Assembly: GCF_023898315.1 (NCBI RefSeq)
Contig: NC_064616.1
Location: forward strand, 535,017,102-535,081,101
Reading direction: 5' to 3'
Source: Schistocerca nitens
Taxonomy: Eukaryota; Arthropoda; Insecta; Orthoptera; Acrididae
DNA: 64,000 nucleotides
Shown here: one piece after another, positions 20,701-31,240 of the stretch
Position numbering within the stretch: the first letter of the stretch is position 1
How the letters are laid out: every line of letters starts with the position of its first letter
Made by a program: the position numbers and the translations under genes
The notes under the pieces: generated by a model
Databases searched by the model: none
Seen by the model: only the letters and a program-made list of their open reading frames with translations
What the model was told of the DNA's origin: nothing

Positions 20701-21637
20701 CTTAACCAGCAGAGATTGAGATTTCTCAAAGCTACACCAGAAATCACAGGGCACACTCACCGTAACACTAAACTGGTTCTTGGCTAACAAACTTCTATGT
20801 AATTCAGAGAAAACTCATCATCTGCAGTTGGGACTGGCTAACAAGGTAGAATCAAAATTCGTAAAACTGCTTGGAATACACATTGATTTCAAACTTAACT
20901 GGCAACCTCATATCAACCATGTCTGCAAAAAGTTATCAAGGGTGTCCTATCTAATCTGGAAAATATATGAGCTAGTTAGTAACAAATATCTCAGAGCAGC
21001 TTACTTTGGACTTTTTCGGTCTCATATATCTTATGGGCTGTTACTATGGGGCCACTCATATCATGTCAGTGATGTACCACTGATGTAGAAAAAGGTGCTA
21101 TGAATAATGTGCAAGGTTGGTCCACGGGAACACTGCCGTCCCTTATTCATCATAATGGAAATAATGACAGTGATTATACACACACACACACATCACTGAT
21201 ATATGATAAAAAGAACAGAACCAAATTTAATGCCAGAGAGAACATACACTTTCATGACATGAAAAACAAATAGAGTATTGACATTCCTAGACATAGACCG
21301 ACAAAAACAGGCTACTCTCCCAAAGTGAACTGTTTGAAATTATTTAACAAATTACCACATACTGCAGTCAATACACCTTTCAATAATCGTAAAAGTAAAC
21401 TGCACAAATGGTCAATTGACAATCCATACTACAGTCTTACAGAATTCTTGGATACTTGTAACATAGAAATTGAGTTTTAAGTCTACGATTGCAATACTGT
21501 ACAACTGATTACTATAGCATAAATAATTTGTACTTGTAATGCAAACACTAACTAATATAGTAACTTTGTATGTAGCTAGACATCATTATAAAGCCTATTT
21601 CACTGCATGTGGTCAACAGCAATTAAGGAATCTGAAT
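17408..21637 (+). mobile_element. LINE with PHD-finger ORF1, EN and RT, near full length but decayed
   Basis: About 4.2 kb inserted in a mariner element. Parts in order: ORF1 with a PHD-type finger (17406-17750); an SGNH-esterase-like region (about 18020-18480, VLIGGANDVNKNN); endonuclease (18715-19600: VNICSIRNK, DVLCVSEHWL, ICGDFNIDLL); RT (19900-21100: [38 protein letters not shown]); and the C-terminal thumb region (LLGIHIDFKLNWQPHINHV, YGLLLWG). The tail is a short GAATCT-like repeat at 21628-21645. Many stops and shifts make it inactive. CR1/Jockey superclade is likely. A possible short target duplication CAGAAT(G/C)T flanks it. Confidence 0.8.
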
Positions 21638-22104
21638 CAGAATCTGAACTGGAAGGGAACAGAAGCATGGAGAAACATTGGGAAGGCATCTGTCATCATG
21701 AGAACAAATTCGTGCAAACCTGTCCCATCTTCTGCATGATGGCTGACCGCACACAGCTGCGACTCTTGCAATGTTGGAACATGCAAACACTCTCATAAGA
21801 GGTGATCAATGGATCATAATCAGACACTTTGCTACATCTCTGTTGGTAGTACTGACACACTCATCCACCAGTTGACGTACTCAAGGGTGTCAGCACTGTG
21901 GGTTCCTTGCTGTCTAACACAAAACCTTAAAGAGCAATGAATTTGGCCCAGCGAAAGATGCACTCCACAGGAAGCAGTACTAGGATGACGAGGAGAATAT
22001 TGATGTAGCAACACATTACTCTTGTCATCAACCATTAGAGTGGTACCATGTGCACCATGGCCCCAGTAATGTGGTGTAAGGCCAGTGTGTTTCAATGAAG
22101 ATTA
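21638..22104 (+). mobile_element. mariner element, middle part with internal deletion
   Basis: Continues the mariner transposase: GGCATCTGTCATCATGAGAA, then LLHDG-like and MLEHANTLIRGDQWIIIRHF in decayed form, SVGSTDTLIHQLTYS, LWVPCCLTQNLKEQ. It then jumps directly to the C-terminal region (FGPAKDALHRKQY equivalent, RRPLEWY, QW.KA). The jump removes the whole catalytic triad. The part ends at a TA where a Tc1 element is inserted. Confidence 0.7.
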
Positions 22105-23283
22105 CACTGAAGTGATCAAAGTCATGTGGTAGCCATAAGCATATATACAGATTGTGGTAATATTGTGTACATAAGGTATAAAACAGAATCGCATTGGTGG
22201 AGCTGTCACTGTACTCAAGTGATCCATGTGAAATGGTCTACGACATGACTATGGCCGTTCAACGGGAATCAACAGACTTTGAACAGGAAATGGTCATTGG
22301 AGTGAGGCACATGGGACATTATATTTAGGAAATAATCAGGGAATTCAATATTCTGAGATTCACAGTGTCGAGAATGTGCTGTAAACAACGAATTTCACTC
22401 ATTACCTCTCACCACAGACAGTGCAATGGCTGATGGCCTCCACTTAATGACTGAAAAGAGCAGCATTTATGTAGAGTTGTCAGTACTTACAGACAAGCAA
22501 GACTGCAGGAAATAACTGTATGGATCAATGTGGGACATGCGACACATGGATCCCATAAGACAGTGCAGCAAAATGTGATGTTAAAGGGCTATGGCAGCAG
22601 ATGACCAACGGAAGTGCATTTGCTAATAGCACGACATCACCTGCAGTGCCTCTCTTGGGCTCGTAAACATATCACTTGGATCCTAGATGACTGGGAAACC
22701 GTGACCTGGTCAAATGAGTCATGACTGGTAAGAGCTGATGGTCTGAACATGACACAGACCCCACGAAGTCACATACCCAAGTTGTCAACAAGACACTATT
22801 CAAGTTGATGGTTGCCCCATAATGGTGTGGGCTGTGTTTACAGGGAATGGACTGGATCCTATGGTCCAACTGATCTGATCATTGACTGGAAATGGTTATG
22901 TTTGGATACTTCGAGACCATTTTTAGCCATTCATGGACTTCACCTTCCCAAACAATGATGGAATTTTCACTGGGCCACAACTGTTCATGATTGTTTTGAA
23001 CATTCTGGACAATTCAAGTGAATTATTTTGCCACCTGGATCACCTGACAGGAATCCCATAAAATATTTATGGGACATAGTCAAGAGGTCAGTTTGCACAC
23101 AAAGTGTTGCACTGGCAACACTTTCACAACTATAGACGACTACAGAGGCAGCATCACTCAGTATTTCTGTAGGGATCTTCCAGCAAGTTTTTGAGTCCAC
23201 GCTACATCAAGCTGCTGACTACACTGGGCAAAGGAGGTCCAACATGTTATTAGGAGTATCCCATGACTTTTCTCACCTCAGCG
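22105..23283 (+). mobile_element. Decayed Tc1 transposon (1179 bp) inside the mariner
   Basis: Flanked by TA at 22103-22104 and 23284-23285. Terminal repeats match at 18 of 22 positions (CACTGAAGTGATCAAAGTCA on the left; CATGACTTTTCTCACCTCAG on the right). Inside, plus-strand fragments such as NAMADGLHLMTEK, HMDPIRQCSKM, DDWETVTWSNES, VQVDGCPIMVWAVFTG and NPIKYLWDIV, in several frames, mark a Tc1 transposase with multiple breaks. Joining the flanks at one TA gives GAAGATTATGTTGAAAAATA, the natural end of the mariner protein (EDYVEK). Confidence 0.85.
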
Positions 23284-23407
23284 TATGTTGAAAAATAGTG
23301 GTTTGTGGCCAAAAGAGTGGAGAATAATATTGTGTATTGGAATTCTGAATAAAACCAACCTGCTTCAAGAAAAAATGTATTGTATTACTTATTGAATGCA
23401 CTTTGTA
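23284..23407 (+). mobile_element. mariner element, 3' end
   Basis: TATGTTGAAAAATAG completes the mariner C-terminus. The mariner 3' UTR (GGCCAAAAGAGTGGAGAATA, CTGAATAAAACCAACCTGCT) and terminal repeat ATTACTTATTGAATGCACTT follow, ending in TA at 23406-23407. Confidence 0.75.
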
Positions 23408-23700
23408 TAATTCTCATTGGCTATGGTATCCCAGACAAGTCACTGATACAAATTTACATCACTTGTCAACAGGGGCTTCCATCTACAAATGGTTATCAAT
23501 ACTATAGAAAGGCACAGGTAATATGCATAATATGATGGGAGATAGCCTCTAAAATGTCCTACTTATAAGCTATGATTCATTACAAAATATATGTCTGTAA
23601 ATGGTGCATTGTTTACAGAGAACTTTTATATCAATAATCATTTACGAGGGAAATTATTTCAGTCTGTATTTACAAAACAGGGAAACAGGAAACAAAATTC
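23408..23700. other. No recognisable feature
   Basis: AT-rich spacer between the mariner end and a PLE; no supportable frame. Confidence 0.5.
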
Positions 23701-25063
23701 TCAGCTGTCATGCTGACCTCTAATGTTCAATAGTTGCCAAGATAGCTGATTAGATGGTCAGGAAAGGAAGAGAATGTATGCTTTGGCACATAGGAAACTG
23801 ACATCTCAAATCATTTTAGAATGTGTCATGTCAATAGTTTCAATTGTGGATAGTTCTTGAACTGTTATTAACCTGTCTGGTAAAGATTCAACTGAAATTG
23901 AAATTTCTCTTCTAGCAAAAGGAAGCAATTTTTCTGTGATGCGCTTTAAAGTACCCACAGAGGATATTATAGTAAATATTGAGTCAGGGATCTGACAGAT
24001 GAGGATAATGCCACAGTAATGATGAGGAGCGAGGACTATCATGAAAGGATCGACAATATTATGGATCCCACCATTTATGACAAACTTCAGAAGGATCCTA
24101 CTAAGAAGTTTTTAAAGATCACCAATCAATTGGTTAAAGCATCTTCATTCTCCCCTGACATTAAGAAGTTACTCTGCAAGCCAAACCACCTAGGCTCTAT
24201 GGATTACCCAAGGGGCACAAACCACGGATTCCTTTCAGGCCTATTGTGAGTGCTATAGGGTCTCCCACCCACTAATACCTAAATGCCTTGCCTTACTGCT
24301 GCAACTTTATTTTGTGGAACTGACAGTCATATTAAGAATTTATATCATTTCATTCAAAAATTAAAAGAAATGCACATGGACCAAGGTGATATCCTTATTA
24401 GTTTTGATGTGTCATAATTTACCTCAATTCCAGTGAATGAAGATATCTCATGTATAGTGGTTATTTTTCCAGCAGGTATTGTGGAATTATTCAGACACTG
24501 CATCACCATGCTCTATTTTCAATACATGATCTTTATGAACAGATTGACAGGGTGGCTATGGTCAGTTCTCTTAGTCTGGCTGTGACCAATTTGCTGTGAC
24601 CAATTTGAATATGGAGAACTTTGAACAACAGGACTTTCAGACTGCCAGTAAAAGACCAACCAGGTGTTATCATTATATCAGTGATACTTTTGTAGTATGA
24701 ACACAATGTACAGAAATGGATGCCTTACTGATACATCTCAGCAGTATCAATCTGAAAATACAATTTGTGTATGGAGACTGAGAATAATGGCCAACTGAAT
24801 TTCTTGAATGTGTGTGCTATCAAGCCAGGGGCAGGATGTTAGGCCATAGGGTATACAGAAAAGCCATGCATACTAACCATTACCTGCATAAAGATTTTAA
24901 CCGCCAACCCAGACGATTCAAGAGGTAGAGAGGGCACACAAAATTTGTGAACTGACTGACTTAAAAGACAAGTTTGAAGATCTACTGTCACCATTCAAGA
25001 GGAATGGTTATTCTAACCAAGAGATAGATCAAGAACTTCAATCTAGGGAGAGAATCAGGATAG

Positions 25064-25561
25064 ATGAGGTATGACGGCTGCCCAAAGGGAAAAGTTTTCC
25101 TTCCATTCATCAGTACCATTACACAGTACATTGGGAAAGTGTGGAGTAAATATGGTGTGGAAACTACCTTCAGATCTACCAGGAATATAAAAGAATGTTT
25201 GAGATCAGAAAAAGATATGCAACATCCTTTGGCTTCACTGGGTGTATATAAAATTCCTTTTAGCTGTGGATTGGTTTATACCGGTACCACAAAAAGAAGT
25301 GTTAATACCTGTCTGGTTGAATACAAGAGGAACTGCCACCTGGGACATACAGATAAATCATACATGGTGGAACATTTTTATCAAGAAGGTGACCATGGAA
25401 TGAAAGTCACTGATAGAGCATTATATCAAAAACCTTGTTATTATCATGCACATATTTATAGAGAGGATATTAAGATTTATAAATACCATAATAATTTTAA
25501 CAGAAAGAGGAACATGATAAATTATATAAAATTTGCATGTCAACATTGCAACATAAGGTGA
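25064..25561 (+). pseudogene. PLE GIY-YIG endonuclease domain
   Basis: A 165-codon open frame. Residues 60-80 read GVYKIPFSCGLVYTGTTKRS, the GIY-YIG motif in the form GVY...LVYTG found in animal PLEs (normally LVYIG). It continues with VEYKRNCHLGHTDKS and VEHFYQEGDH and ends with NNFNRKRN. The catalytic Arg is replaced or shifted (SVNTCLVE where TRL is usual), suggesting loss of activity. The frame is only the C-terminal third of the element. Confidence 0.75.
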
Positions 25562-25675
25562 CAATTTATTACGTTCAGTTGAGAATGTTGGCATCACCAG
25601 AGATAATCTCACAGTCAATGTCTTGTGATGAACTGTGATGCCCTCTACACTGCTCGTATATTTGCCACATTACCT

Positions 25676-25706
25676 CTGAAGATATCTCCCACAGTCAGAG
25701 AGGAAA
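25676..25706 (+). ncRNA. Hammerhead-ribozyme-like motif at the PLE 3' end
   Basis: CTGAAGA at 25676-25682, a hairpin candidate TATCTCC...GAGAG, then GAAA at 25703-25706 and CATTAGGC. This is the order CUGANGA / stem II / GAAA of a type-I hammerhead. Stem II pairs imperfectly (CTC with GAG), so the copy may be decayed. Confidence 0.5.
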
Positions 25707-25842
25707 CATTAGGCAAAAGTTTTGTATGTCAACCATGGCCTATCAGCCTGGAAGTTTTAAATGAGGTGAGTACCAGCTGTGAAAGCTGATATTGCGTGAT
25801 TAAGTTATATAGTGCTTGTCATGGAATACAAATTAGGTGTAC

Positions 25843-26985
25843 TGATCTACATCTGCACCTACATCCGCATCTACATCTACATTGATACTCTGCAAATCAC
25901 ATTTAAATGCCTGGAAGAGGGTTCATTGAACCACCTTCACAATTCTCTATTATCCCAATCTCTTATAGCGTGTGGAAAGAATAAACACCTGTATCTTTTT
26001 TGTACGAGCTCCAATTTCCCTTATTTTATCGTGGTGATCATTCCTCCCTATGTAGGTCAGTGTCAACAAAATATTTTCGCATTCAGAGGAGAAAGTTGGT
26101 GACTGGAATTTCGTGAGAAGATTCCACCACAACGAAAAAGGTCTTTTTTTTTAATGATTTCCAGCCCAAATCCTGTATCATTTCTGTGACACTCTCTCCC
26201 ATATTTCACACTAATACAAAATATGCTGCCTTTCTTTGAACTTTTTCAATGTGAGTCCTATCTGGTAAGGATCCCACACTGCATAGCAGTATTCTAAAAG
26301 AGGGCAGACAAGTGTAGTGTACACAGTCTCCTGAGTAGGTCTGTTACATTTTTTAAGTGCCCTGCCAATAAAACACAGTCTTTGGTTAGCCTTTCCCACA
26401 ACATTTTCTATGTGTTCCTTCCAATTGAAGTTGTTCGTAATTGTAATACCTAGATATTTAGTTGAATTTACAGCTTTTACATTAGACTGATTTATCATGT
26501 AACCAAAGTTTAATGAGTTCCTTTTAGCACTCATATGGATGACCTCACACTTTTCCATTCTTTAGGGTCAACTGCCACCTTTCACACCATTCAGATATTG
26601 TTTCAAATCGTTTTGCAGTTTGTTTTGAACTTCTGATGACTTTATTAGTCAATAAACGACAGCATCATCTGAAAACAACCAAAGACAGCTGCTCAGATTG
26701 TCTCCCAAATCGTTTATATAGATAAGGAACAGCAACGGGCCTCTAACACTACCTTGGTGAACACCAGAAATTACTTCTGTTTTACTCTATGACTTTCCGT
26801 CAGTTACTACGAGCTGTGATCTCTCTGACAGGAAATCCCAATCCAGTCACATAACTGAGACGATATTCGATAAGCACGCAATTTCCCTTTGAGCCGCTCA
26901 TGTGGTACAGTGCCAAAAGCCTTCCGAAAATCCAGAAATATGGAGACTTTTGTATCCCCACCCAGAGATGGAATAGGTTCAAATG
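25843..26985 (-). mobile_element. 5'-truncated LINE, RT and 3' end
   Basis: Minus strand: FLDFRKAFGTVPHERLKGKL (RT motif A region, near 26930), CDWIGI, VIHMSAKRNSLNFGYMINQS, STKYLGITITNNFNWKEHI and YCYAVWDPYQ. The 3' UTR (GGTTCATTGAACCACCTTC) and a tail of ATGTAGATGC-like units at 25843-25883 follow. It belongs to the same family as the LINE at 55745-58545 and is truncated about mid-RT. The YADD box lies in a broken stretch near 26680. Confidence 0.75.
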
Positions 26986-27384
26986 GCACAGAAAGTGTTA
27001 AGGTAAAGATACTCTGCATTGCTGTCCAATCTGCTAACAAGAATCACAACACCAATGAGATGTGGCTCACTGTGTGGATAAAATACGTCCATGTAGCAAT
27101 GAGCATGCAGTTTGGTTTGCTTGTATGAAACTTTTAGTAGAGCTGTTTATGACCCAGTTGTAGCCTTTGAATTTCCTTTGCTTACATTTTAGCAGATTGT
27201 ACTAGATAAGTTTTGATCAAAACAAAAGGTCTTATTAGGCTCACAGCTTGGATATTGAAGTAACTCGCTCCTTCCACTCGGTGTCATCAATGATGTACAT
27301 CCACAGGCAGCTTCGCTGCACCAGACGGTGACTTTTTCTACAAACCATACACTTTGTCTATCCAGCAGGATACCGAAAATGGCT

Positions 27385-27385
<1 letters not shown>
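26986..27385. other. No recognisable feature
   Basis: Mixed-composition spacer; no repeat or frame assigned. Confidence 0.5.

Positions 27386-27427
<42 letters not shown>
27386..27427. repeat. (GA)n microsatellite
   Basis: 21 AG units followed by a GAGCGAGCGAGC stretch. Confidence 0.95.
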
Positions 27428-27428
<1 letters not shown>

Positions 27429-27617
27429 ACGCGAGCGAGCGAGCTTGCATGAGGGCATGCACGCACATGTGTTTCATAGACTGTTAGACAAATGATTACT
27501 TTAAACAGTTTGTTATCTTGAATTATTAAAGAAGAATGTGCATCTTATGAGTAAACAAACATTTTATACTCAATCAAATACCAAATGGAATAAAAATTGA
27601 AAGTAATGTATACTCAC

Positions 27618-27665
27618 TAGTTAGCGATATCTGTCTCCGTTCTACTTCGGCAATGTAGACGATCT
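27618..27665 (-). CDS. Candidate 48-bp internal exon of a host gene
   Basis: On the minus strand, TTTCTTTTTTCACAG (near-ideal acceptor) is followed by 48 bases and then GTGAGTAT (strong donor). The exon translates as IVYIAEVERRQISLT with a split codon A/CA into the candidate terminal exon at 17036; a second frame (DRLHCRSRTETDIAN) is also open and also joins in phase. The third frame has a stop. No transposon family covers it. Together with 16725-17036 it defines a 10.6-kb intron packed with mobile elements. The gene is unidentified; upstream exons were not found in the window. Confidence 0.5.
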
Positions 27666-27772
27666 CTGTGAAAAAAGAAATTTATTATTTGAGAATCAAC
27701 TAGTACATGAAACCCTTAAAAGTTAGAACTAAACATGAAATCTTGCACACAGTTTAATTGAAGATGTCCCCA

Positions 27773-27777
<5 letters not shown>

Positions 27778-27810
<33 letters not shown>

Positions 27811-27826
27811 CTCTCTCTCTCTCTCA

Positions 27827-27860
<34 letters not shown>

Positions 27861-27863
27861 TAG

Positions 27864-27893
<30 letters not shown>
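27778..27893. repeat. Compound microsatellite (CA)n(CT)n(CA)n ... (GA)n
   Basis: CA run from 27778, CT run 27808-27825, CA run to 27858, a short unique AATAGCA, then a GA run to 27893. The CT and GA runs are complementary and could fold. Confidence 0.95.
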
Positions 27894-27897
<4 letters not shown>

Positions 27898-28453
27898 TAG
27901 AATGACATATTAGGATCTTTCTCTTAGACTTTGAAATGATAGCCTTAGTGACAGGTGTGTACAGGTTGGGTAAAATAAAAGATTTAAGAGCATTTGATTG
28001 TGGCCAGATGGTCAAGATTACATTTTAAGTGAACCAGTTGTTGGACTTCAACAGATTTCATTGTCTATAGTGTACTTCGTATACCTTGTCATGATGAAAC
28101 TAGTCCCACCAGTTCAATATGTTGCAGACACTGGTTTGTAGAAGATGCAATTAACAGTTGGATAGCATTCATTATGACAGTGAGTAAATGGTCTGCAAGG
28201 GAGCCTATCACTTATTAATTTAATGCTGGTTAAGAATAACATTTATGTGTCTTATTGTTGTCGAGCATATATACCATCCAAAATCATTTATTCTCTATAT
28301 GATACTGATCCATGTTATTCATGTGGTTACTTCTCAACTCACAAGACAGATTATCACTGACCATCTGCACTGAAAAATCAACCATGGCAGAAAATAGCCT
28401 GTACTGTGGCAAAATAGGAAGTTAATACAATAGCATCTACCAATATCTAGATC
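27894..28453. other. No recognisable feature
   Basis: Unassigned AT-rich sequence; presumed intron or intergenic. Confidence 0.45.
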
Positions 28454-28466
28454 ATTAGATATTAAA
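28454..28466. repeat. SINE target-site duplication, left copy
   Basis: ATTAGATATTAAA, repeated exactly at 28586-28598. Confidence 0.9.
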
Positions 28467-28585
28467 TAGCTCTGAGCACTATGGGACTTAACAGCTATGG
28501 TCATCAGTCCCCTAGAACTTAGAACTACTTAAACCAAACTAACCTAAGTACATCACACAACACCCAGTCAGTACGAGGCAGAGAA
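28467..28585 (-). mobile_element. 5'-truncated SINE (119 bp)
   Basis: Plus strand reads TAGCTCTGAGCACTATGGGA, CAGTCCCCTAGAACTTAGAA and CTACTTAAACCAAACTAACC, a SINE body I recognise as abundant in grasshopper genomes. In its own orientation (minus strand) it ends at ...AGTGCTCAGAGCTA. The tRNA-like head with its pol III promoter is missing, cut at GAGGCAGAGAAA. A perfect 13-bp duplication flanks it, so the truncation happened during insertion. Confidence 0.85.
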
Positions 28586-28598
28586 ATTAGATATTAAA
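28586..28598. repeat. SINE target-site duplication, right copy
   Basis: ATTAGATATTAAA, identical to 28454-28466. Confidence 0.9.
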
Positions 28599-28867
28599 CT
28601 CACATGCCAAAATACTAGCCACCACTTAAAACATCACACTGGTTACTTTGTAGCACTGTGCATGGTACCATGCAGTAATATGACCTATATCACTGGTGTA
28701 GATCATGGCAGTTAACTGGTGTGAATGTGCCAATCGACTGCATGGAATGAGCGCAATTAGATGAGATGATATGATAAAATAGCAGAAATGAGCTACTGCA
28801 CTTGGACATGCCAATGACCACATCCTGAATGAAGTTGCATAATTTGTTGGTGTATCAAAACCAACAG
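28599..28867. other. No recognisable feature
   Basis: Spacer between the SINE and a LINE fragment. Confidence 0.45.
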
Positions 28868-29880
28868 TTAGATTAGATTAGATTAGATTAGATTAGTTTT
28901 GCTGACAAAAGTGAAATCGGTCTGTATTTTGATGGTATCTCTTTATCCCCTTTCTTGAATAGAGGCTTAACACCTGCATATTTTAGCCAGTCAGGAAATG
29001 TCCCAGTTATAATAGACTGGTTACACAAGTAACTTAGAATTGTACTACACTCACAAGAACATGCCTTAATTAACTCTGTTGCTGTTTCATCGTAACCACT
29101 AGAATGCTTTGTTTTTAAAGATTTTATTATAGAAGTTATTTCTTTTGGTGAAGTGAGTGACATATTCATGTACCTGAAGCTATTTGTAAAGGCTAGTTTC
29201 ATATATTCAAGGGCATTATTTACTGAGCCTGACAATCCCATTCTATCAGTAACAGATATAAAGTACTTGTTAAATAGATTTGGCACACTATGCCCATCGG
29301 TTACTAATGTGTCATCTACCCTTAATGCTATTTTCTCCTGTTCCTTTCTGGTTCTACTAGTCTCCTCTTTCACTATATCCCTTATTGTTTTTATTTTGTT
29401 CCCTGAAGTTGCTATCTTCTTCTTGTAGTGCATTTGTTTAGATGTCTGAATTAATTTTTTTAATATTTTACAGTATTCCTTGTATTTCGCTAAATCATCA
29501 GCATTGGAGCTATTCTTGGTCGAGAGATACATTTTTCCTTTTTGTCTTACAGGAAATCTTTATTATTTGTGTAATCCATGGTTTTATTATAGACTTCTGT
29601 TTAAGTTGGGTAACTTTTAGAGGAAAACAGTTTTCAAACATGGTACTGACATTGTTCATGAATGTGTTATATTTTTCATTCATGTCATGAGCACTATAAA
29701 CATCTTTCCAATTCATAACTTTGAGAAGTTTTCTAAAACACTCAATTTTTGGTTGATTGGCTACTCTCCTGTACTCAGATTTAGTAGTCTTGATAATCTG
29801 CTTAGAATTTACATCTAAAACAAGGAGCTGTCCGAGGTGTCTATAAGTAATGATGTACCACTGGCAGCCATGCACGATGG
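28868..29880 (-). mobile_element. LINE fragment with internal deletion next to its tail
   Basis: Minus strand: end of the endonuclease (SDHLGQLLVLDVNSKQ-like), linker VANQPKIECFRKLLKVMNWK, FENCFPLKV, then RT N-terminus with SLKTKHSSGYDETATELIK, FPDWLKYAGVKPLFKKGDK and YRPISLLSA. Directly after YRPISLLSAKLI comes a (TCTAA)n tail (28868-28896) like that at 7393-7413. The catalytic palm, thumb and 3' UTR are absent. A 214-codon frame is still open (28888-29532), so the copy is fairly young. Confidence 0.75.
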
Positions 29881-31059
29881 TGTAAGAACACTGCTTGTAA
29901 AAATATCCTAATAGGGACTGAAGGCAAGTGTTATGCCTTGTAAATAACAGTAGGTTTCAAAGCACACACAAATTACTATTGTCAATGAATATAGGTCCAT
30001 CTAAACCAGTTTCCAAACCAATACTAGTAAAGGCTCTGCATGCAGCTGACATTCAAGACTTGGGTACCTTCCAAAATGCCACTGCCCACAGCGTCACGCA
30101 AAGCTACAAGTCTCCAACAGGCCATGTTTAGTGTGGTCCATTAAGGGACAATTTTGCATATTTTCAAATAATGCAATTTGCCAAATGCACAAATAGCCTA
30201 ATGGGTTTAGCACACAGTATGTGGAGGGTGTAGATCAGACCAGAGGTAGTTACATGATGTTTTAGGTTTTCTTTCTGTACAACAACTTAGGACCACTCAT
30301 TCACTAAACTGGGTTGTTTATTTCAACATTCTCAGTGACCAAGTGTTGTGATTTCTTCTACATCATCAAAATTTTGTAGACACTCCTATCTTCCACGATG
30401 ACAACGGTTGTGTTCACACAGCTGCACACACACATTCATTATTGAAGACACAGGCACTGTGTAGTACCTCAGATGGTCCAATAATGTCTGGGACTATTGG
30501 GACCAATGGGTGAAATATAGCAGTCAACATCCCAACAATTTCACACTACAAAACCTAATCATAAATGATTGGCTTCAGTTGGATACAGCACAACTGAGGA
30601 AACTTTATTTTGTCAAACAGATGCATTTTCAAGTTTATATGTAGTGTTAAATCATATTAGTATGTCGTCTCCTGTGGATGACCAGTTTTTTGTCCACTGT
30701 CCTTACTAATTCCATAGGAGAAGAACTGAGGAAGTATGTGACTGTGACTTGCCAGGAAGTCATCATAGGATGAGCTGTCGAATGCACGGTAACCAGTCCA
30801 CTAAGTTCCCATAAGAAGATTGTCATCTCTTGTTATTGTAGAATGAGCTATCTCACATACATCAAGGTAGAGTATCACAGAACAACAATACACAATTCAT
30901 ATTTTCAAAATGCAATGACTATCAGCACGTTTGTATGTTCTATGATCATGTGTATAGCAAACATTACATGTATGCTGGAAGCTTGCACTCATTTCACCCA
31001 TAACGTGCATAAGATCTTCACATTTCAGAAATTGCTACCCAAATAGAAATTTTCATAGG
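29881..31059. other. Mostly unassigned; possible transposase scrap near 30390-30480
   Basis: At 30380-30480 the plus strand reads TPIFHDDNGCVHTAAHTHSL, which resembles the second-aspartate block of Tc1-type transposases ('DDNA..HTA'). It is isolated and decayed. Nothing else is recognised. Confidence 0.3.
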
Positions 31060-31240
31060 ATAAATACCAGTCAGAATGCATGTATGTTAATGCAGTTTAC
31101 TGATGAGGCTACATAAAAATACGACGTAATCAATGACACACAAAGAAACAGTCTGTCACCTCAGGACAATATCAGAAGTTACAGCAGGAAGAAAAACATG
31201 TTGGCTGAACAACTAAGAGAACATTGTTCTGGCATTACAG
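31060..31240 (+). mobile_element. Transposase scrap related to 15140-16000
   Basis: Plus strand: LMQFTDEAT, KYDVINDTQRNSLSPQDN. It aligns with LLFTDEAMFTWNVINNTCND and QDNPN at 15395-15490. Short and broken. Confidence 0.35.

Larger units (their letters stand above)
23700..25770 (+). mobile_element. Penelope-like element with RT and GIY-YIG, decayed
   Basis: Parts in order on the plus strand: NATVMMRSEDYHERIDNI and TIYDKLQKDPTKKFLK (PLE N-terminal block, 24009-24130); [20 protein letters not shown]-like codons across 24190-24260; HIKNLYHFIQKLKEMHMDQG and DILISFDV (24330-24420, first palm motif); RCHYISDTFVV (about 24660-24700, standing for the YVDD box); FLECVCYQ, LGHRVYRKAMHTNHYLHKDF; and a GIY-YIG region. 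PLEs use this RT plus nuclease for target-primed insertion. Stops and shifts are frequent. A 3' end with a hammerhead-like core closes it. Confidence 0.8.

Noticed and set aside
27778-27893. CRISPR-like or promoter-like repeat
   Set aside because: Pure dinucleotide runs with no spacers or repeat units.
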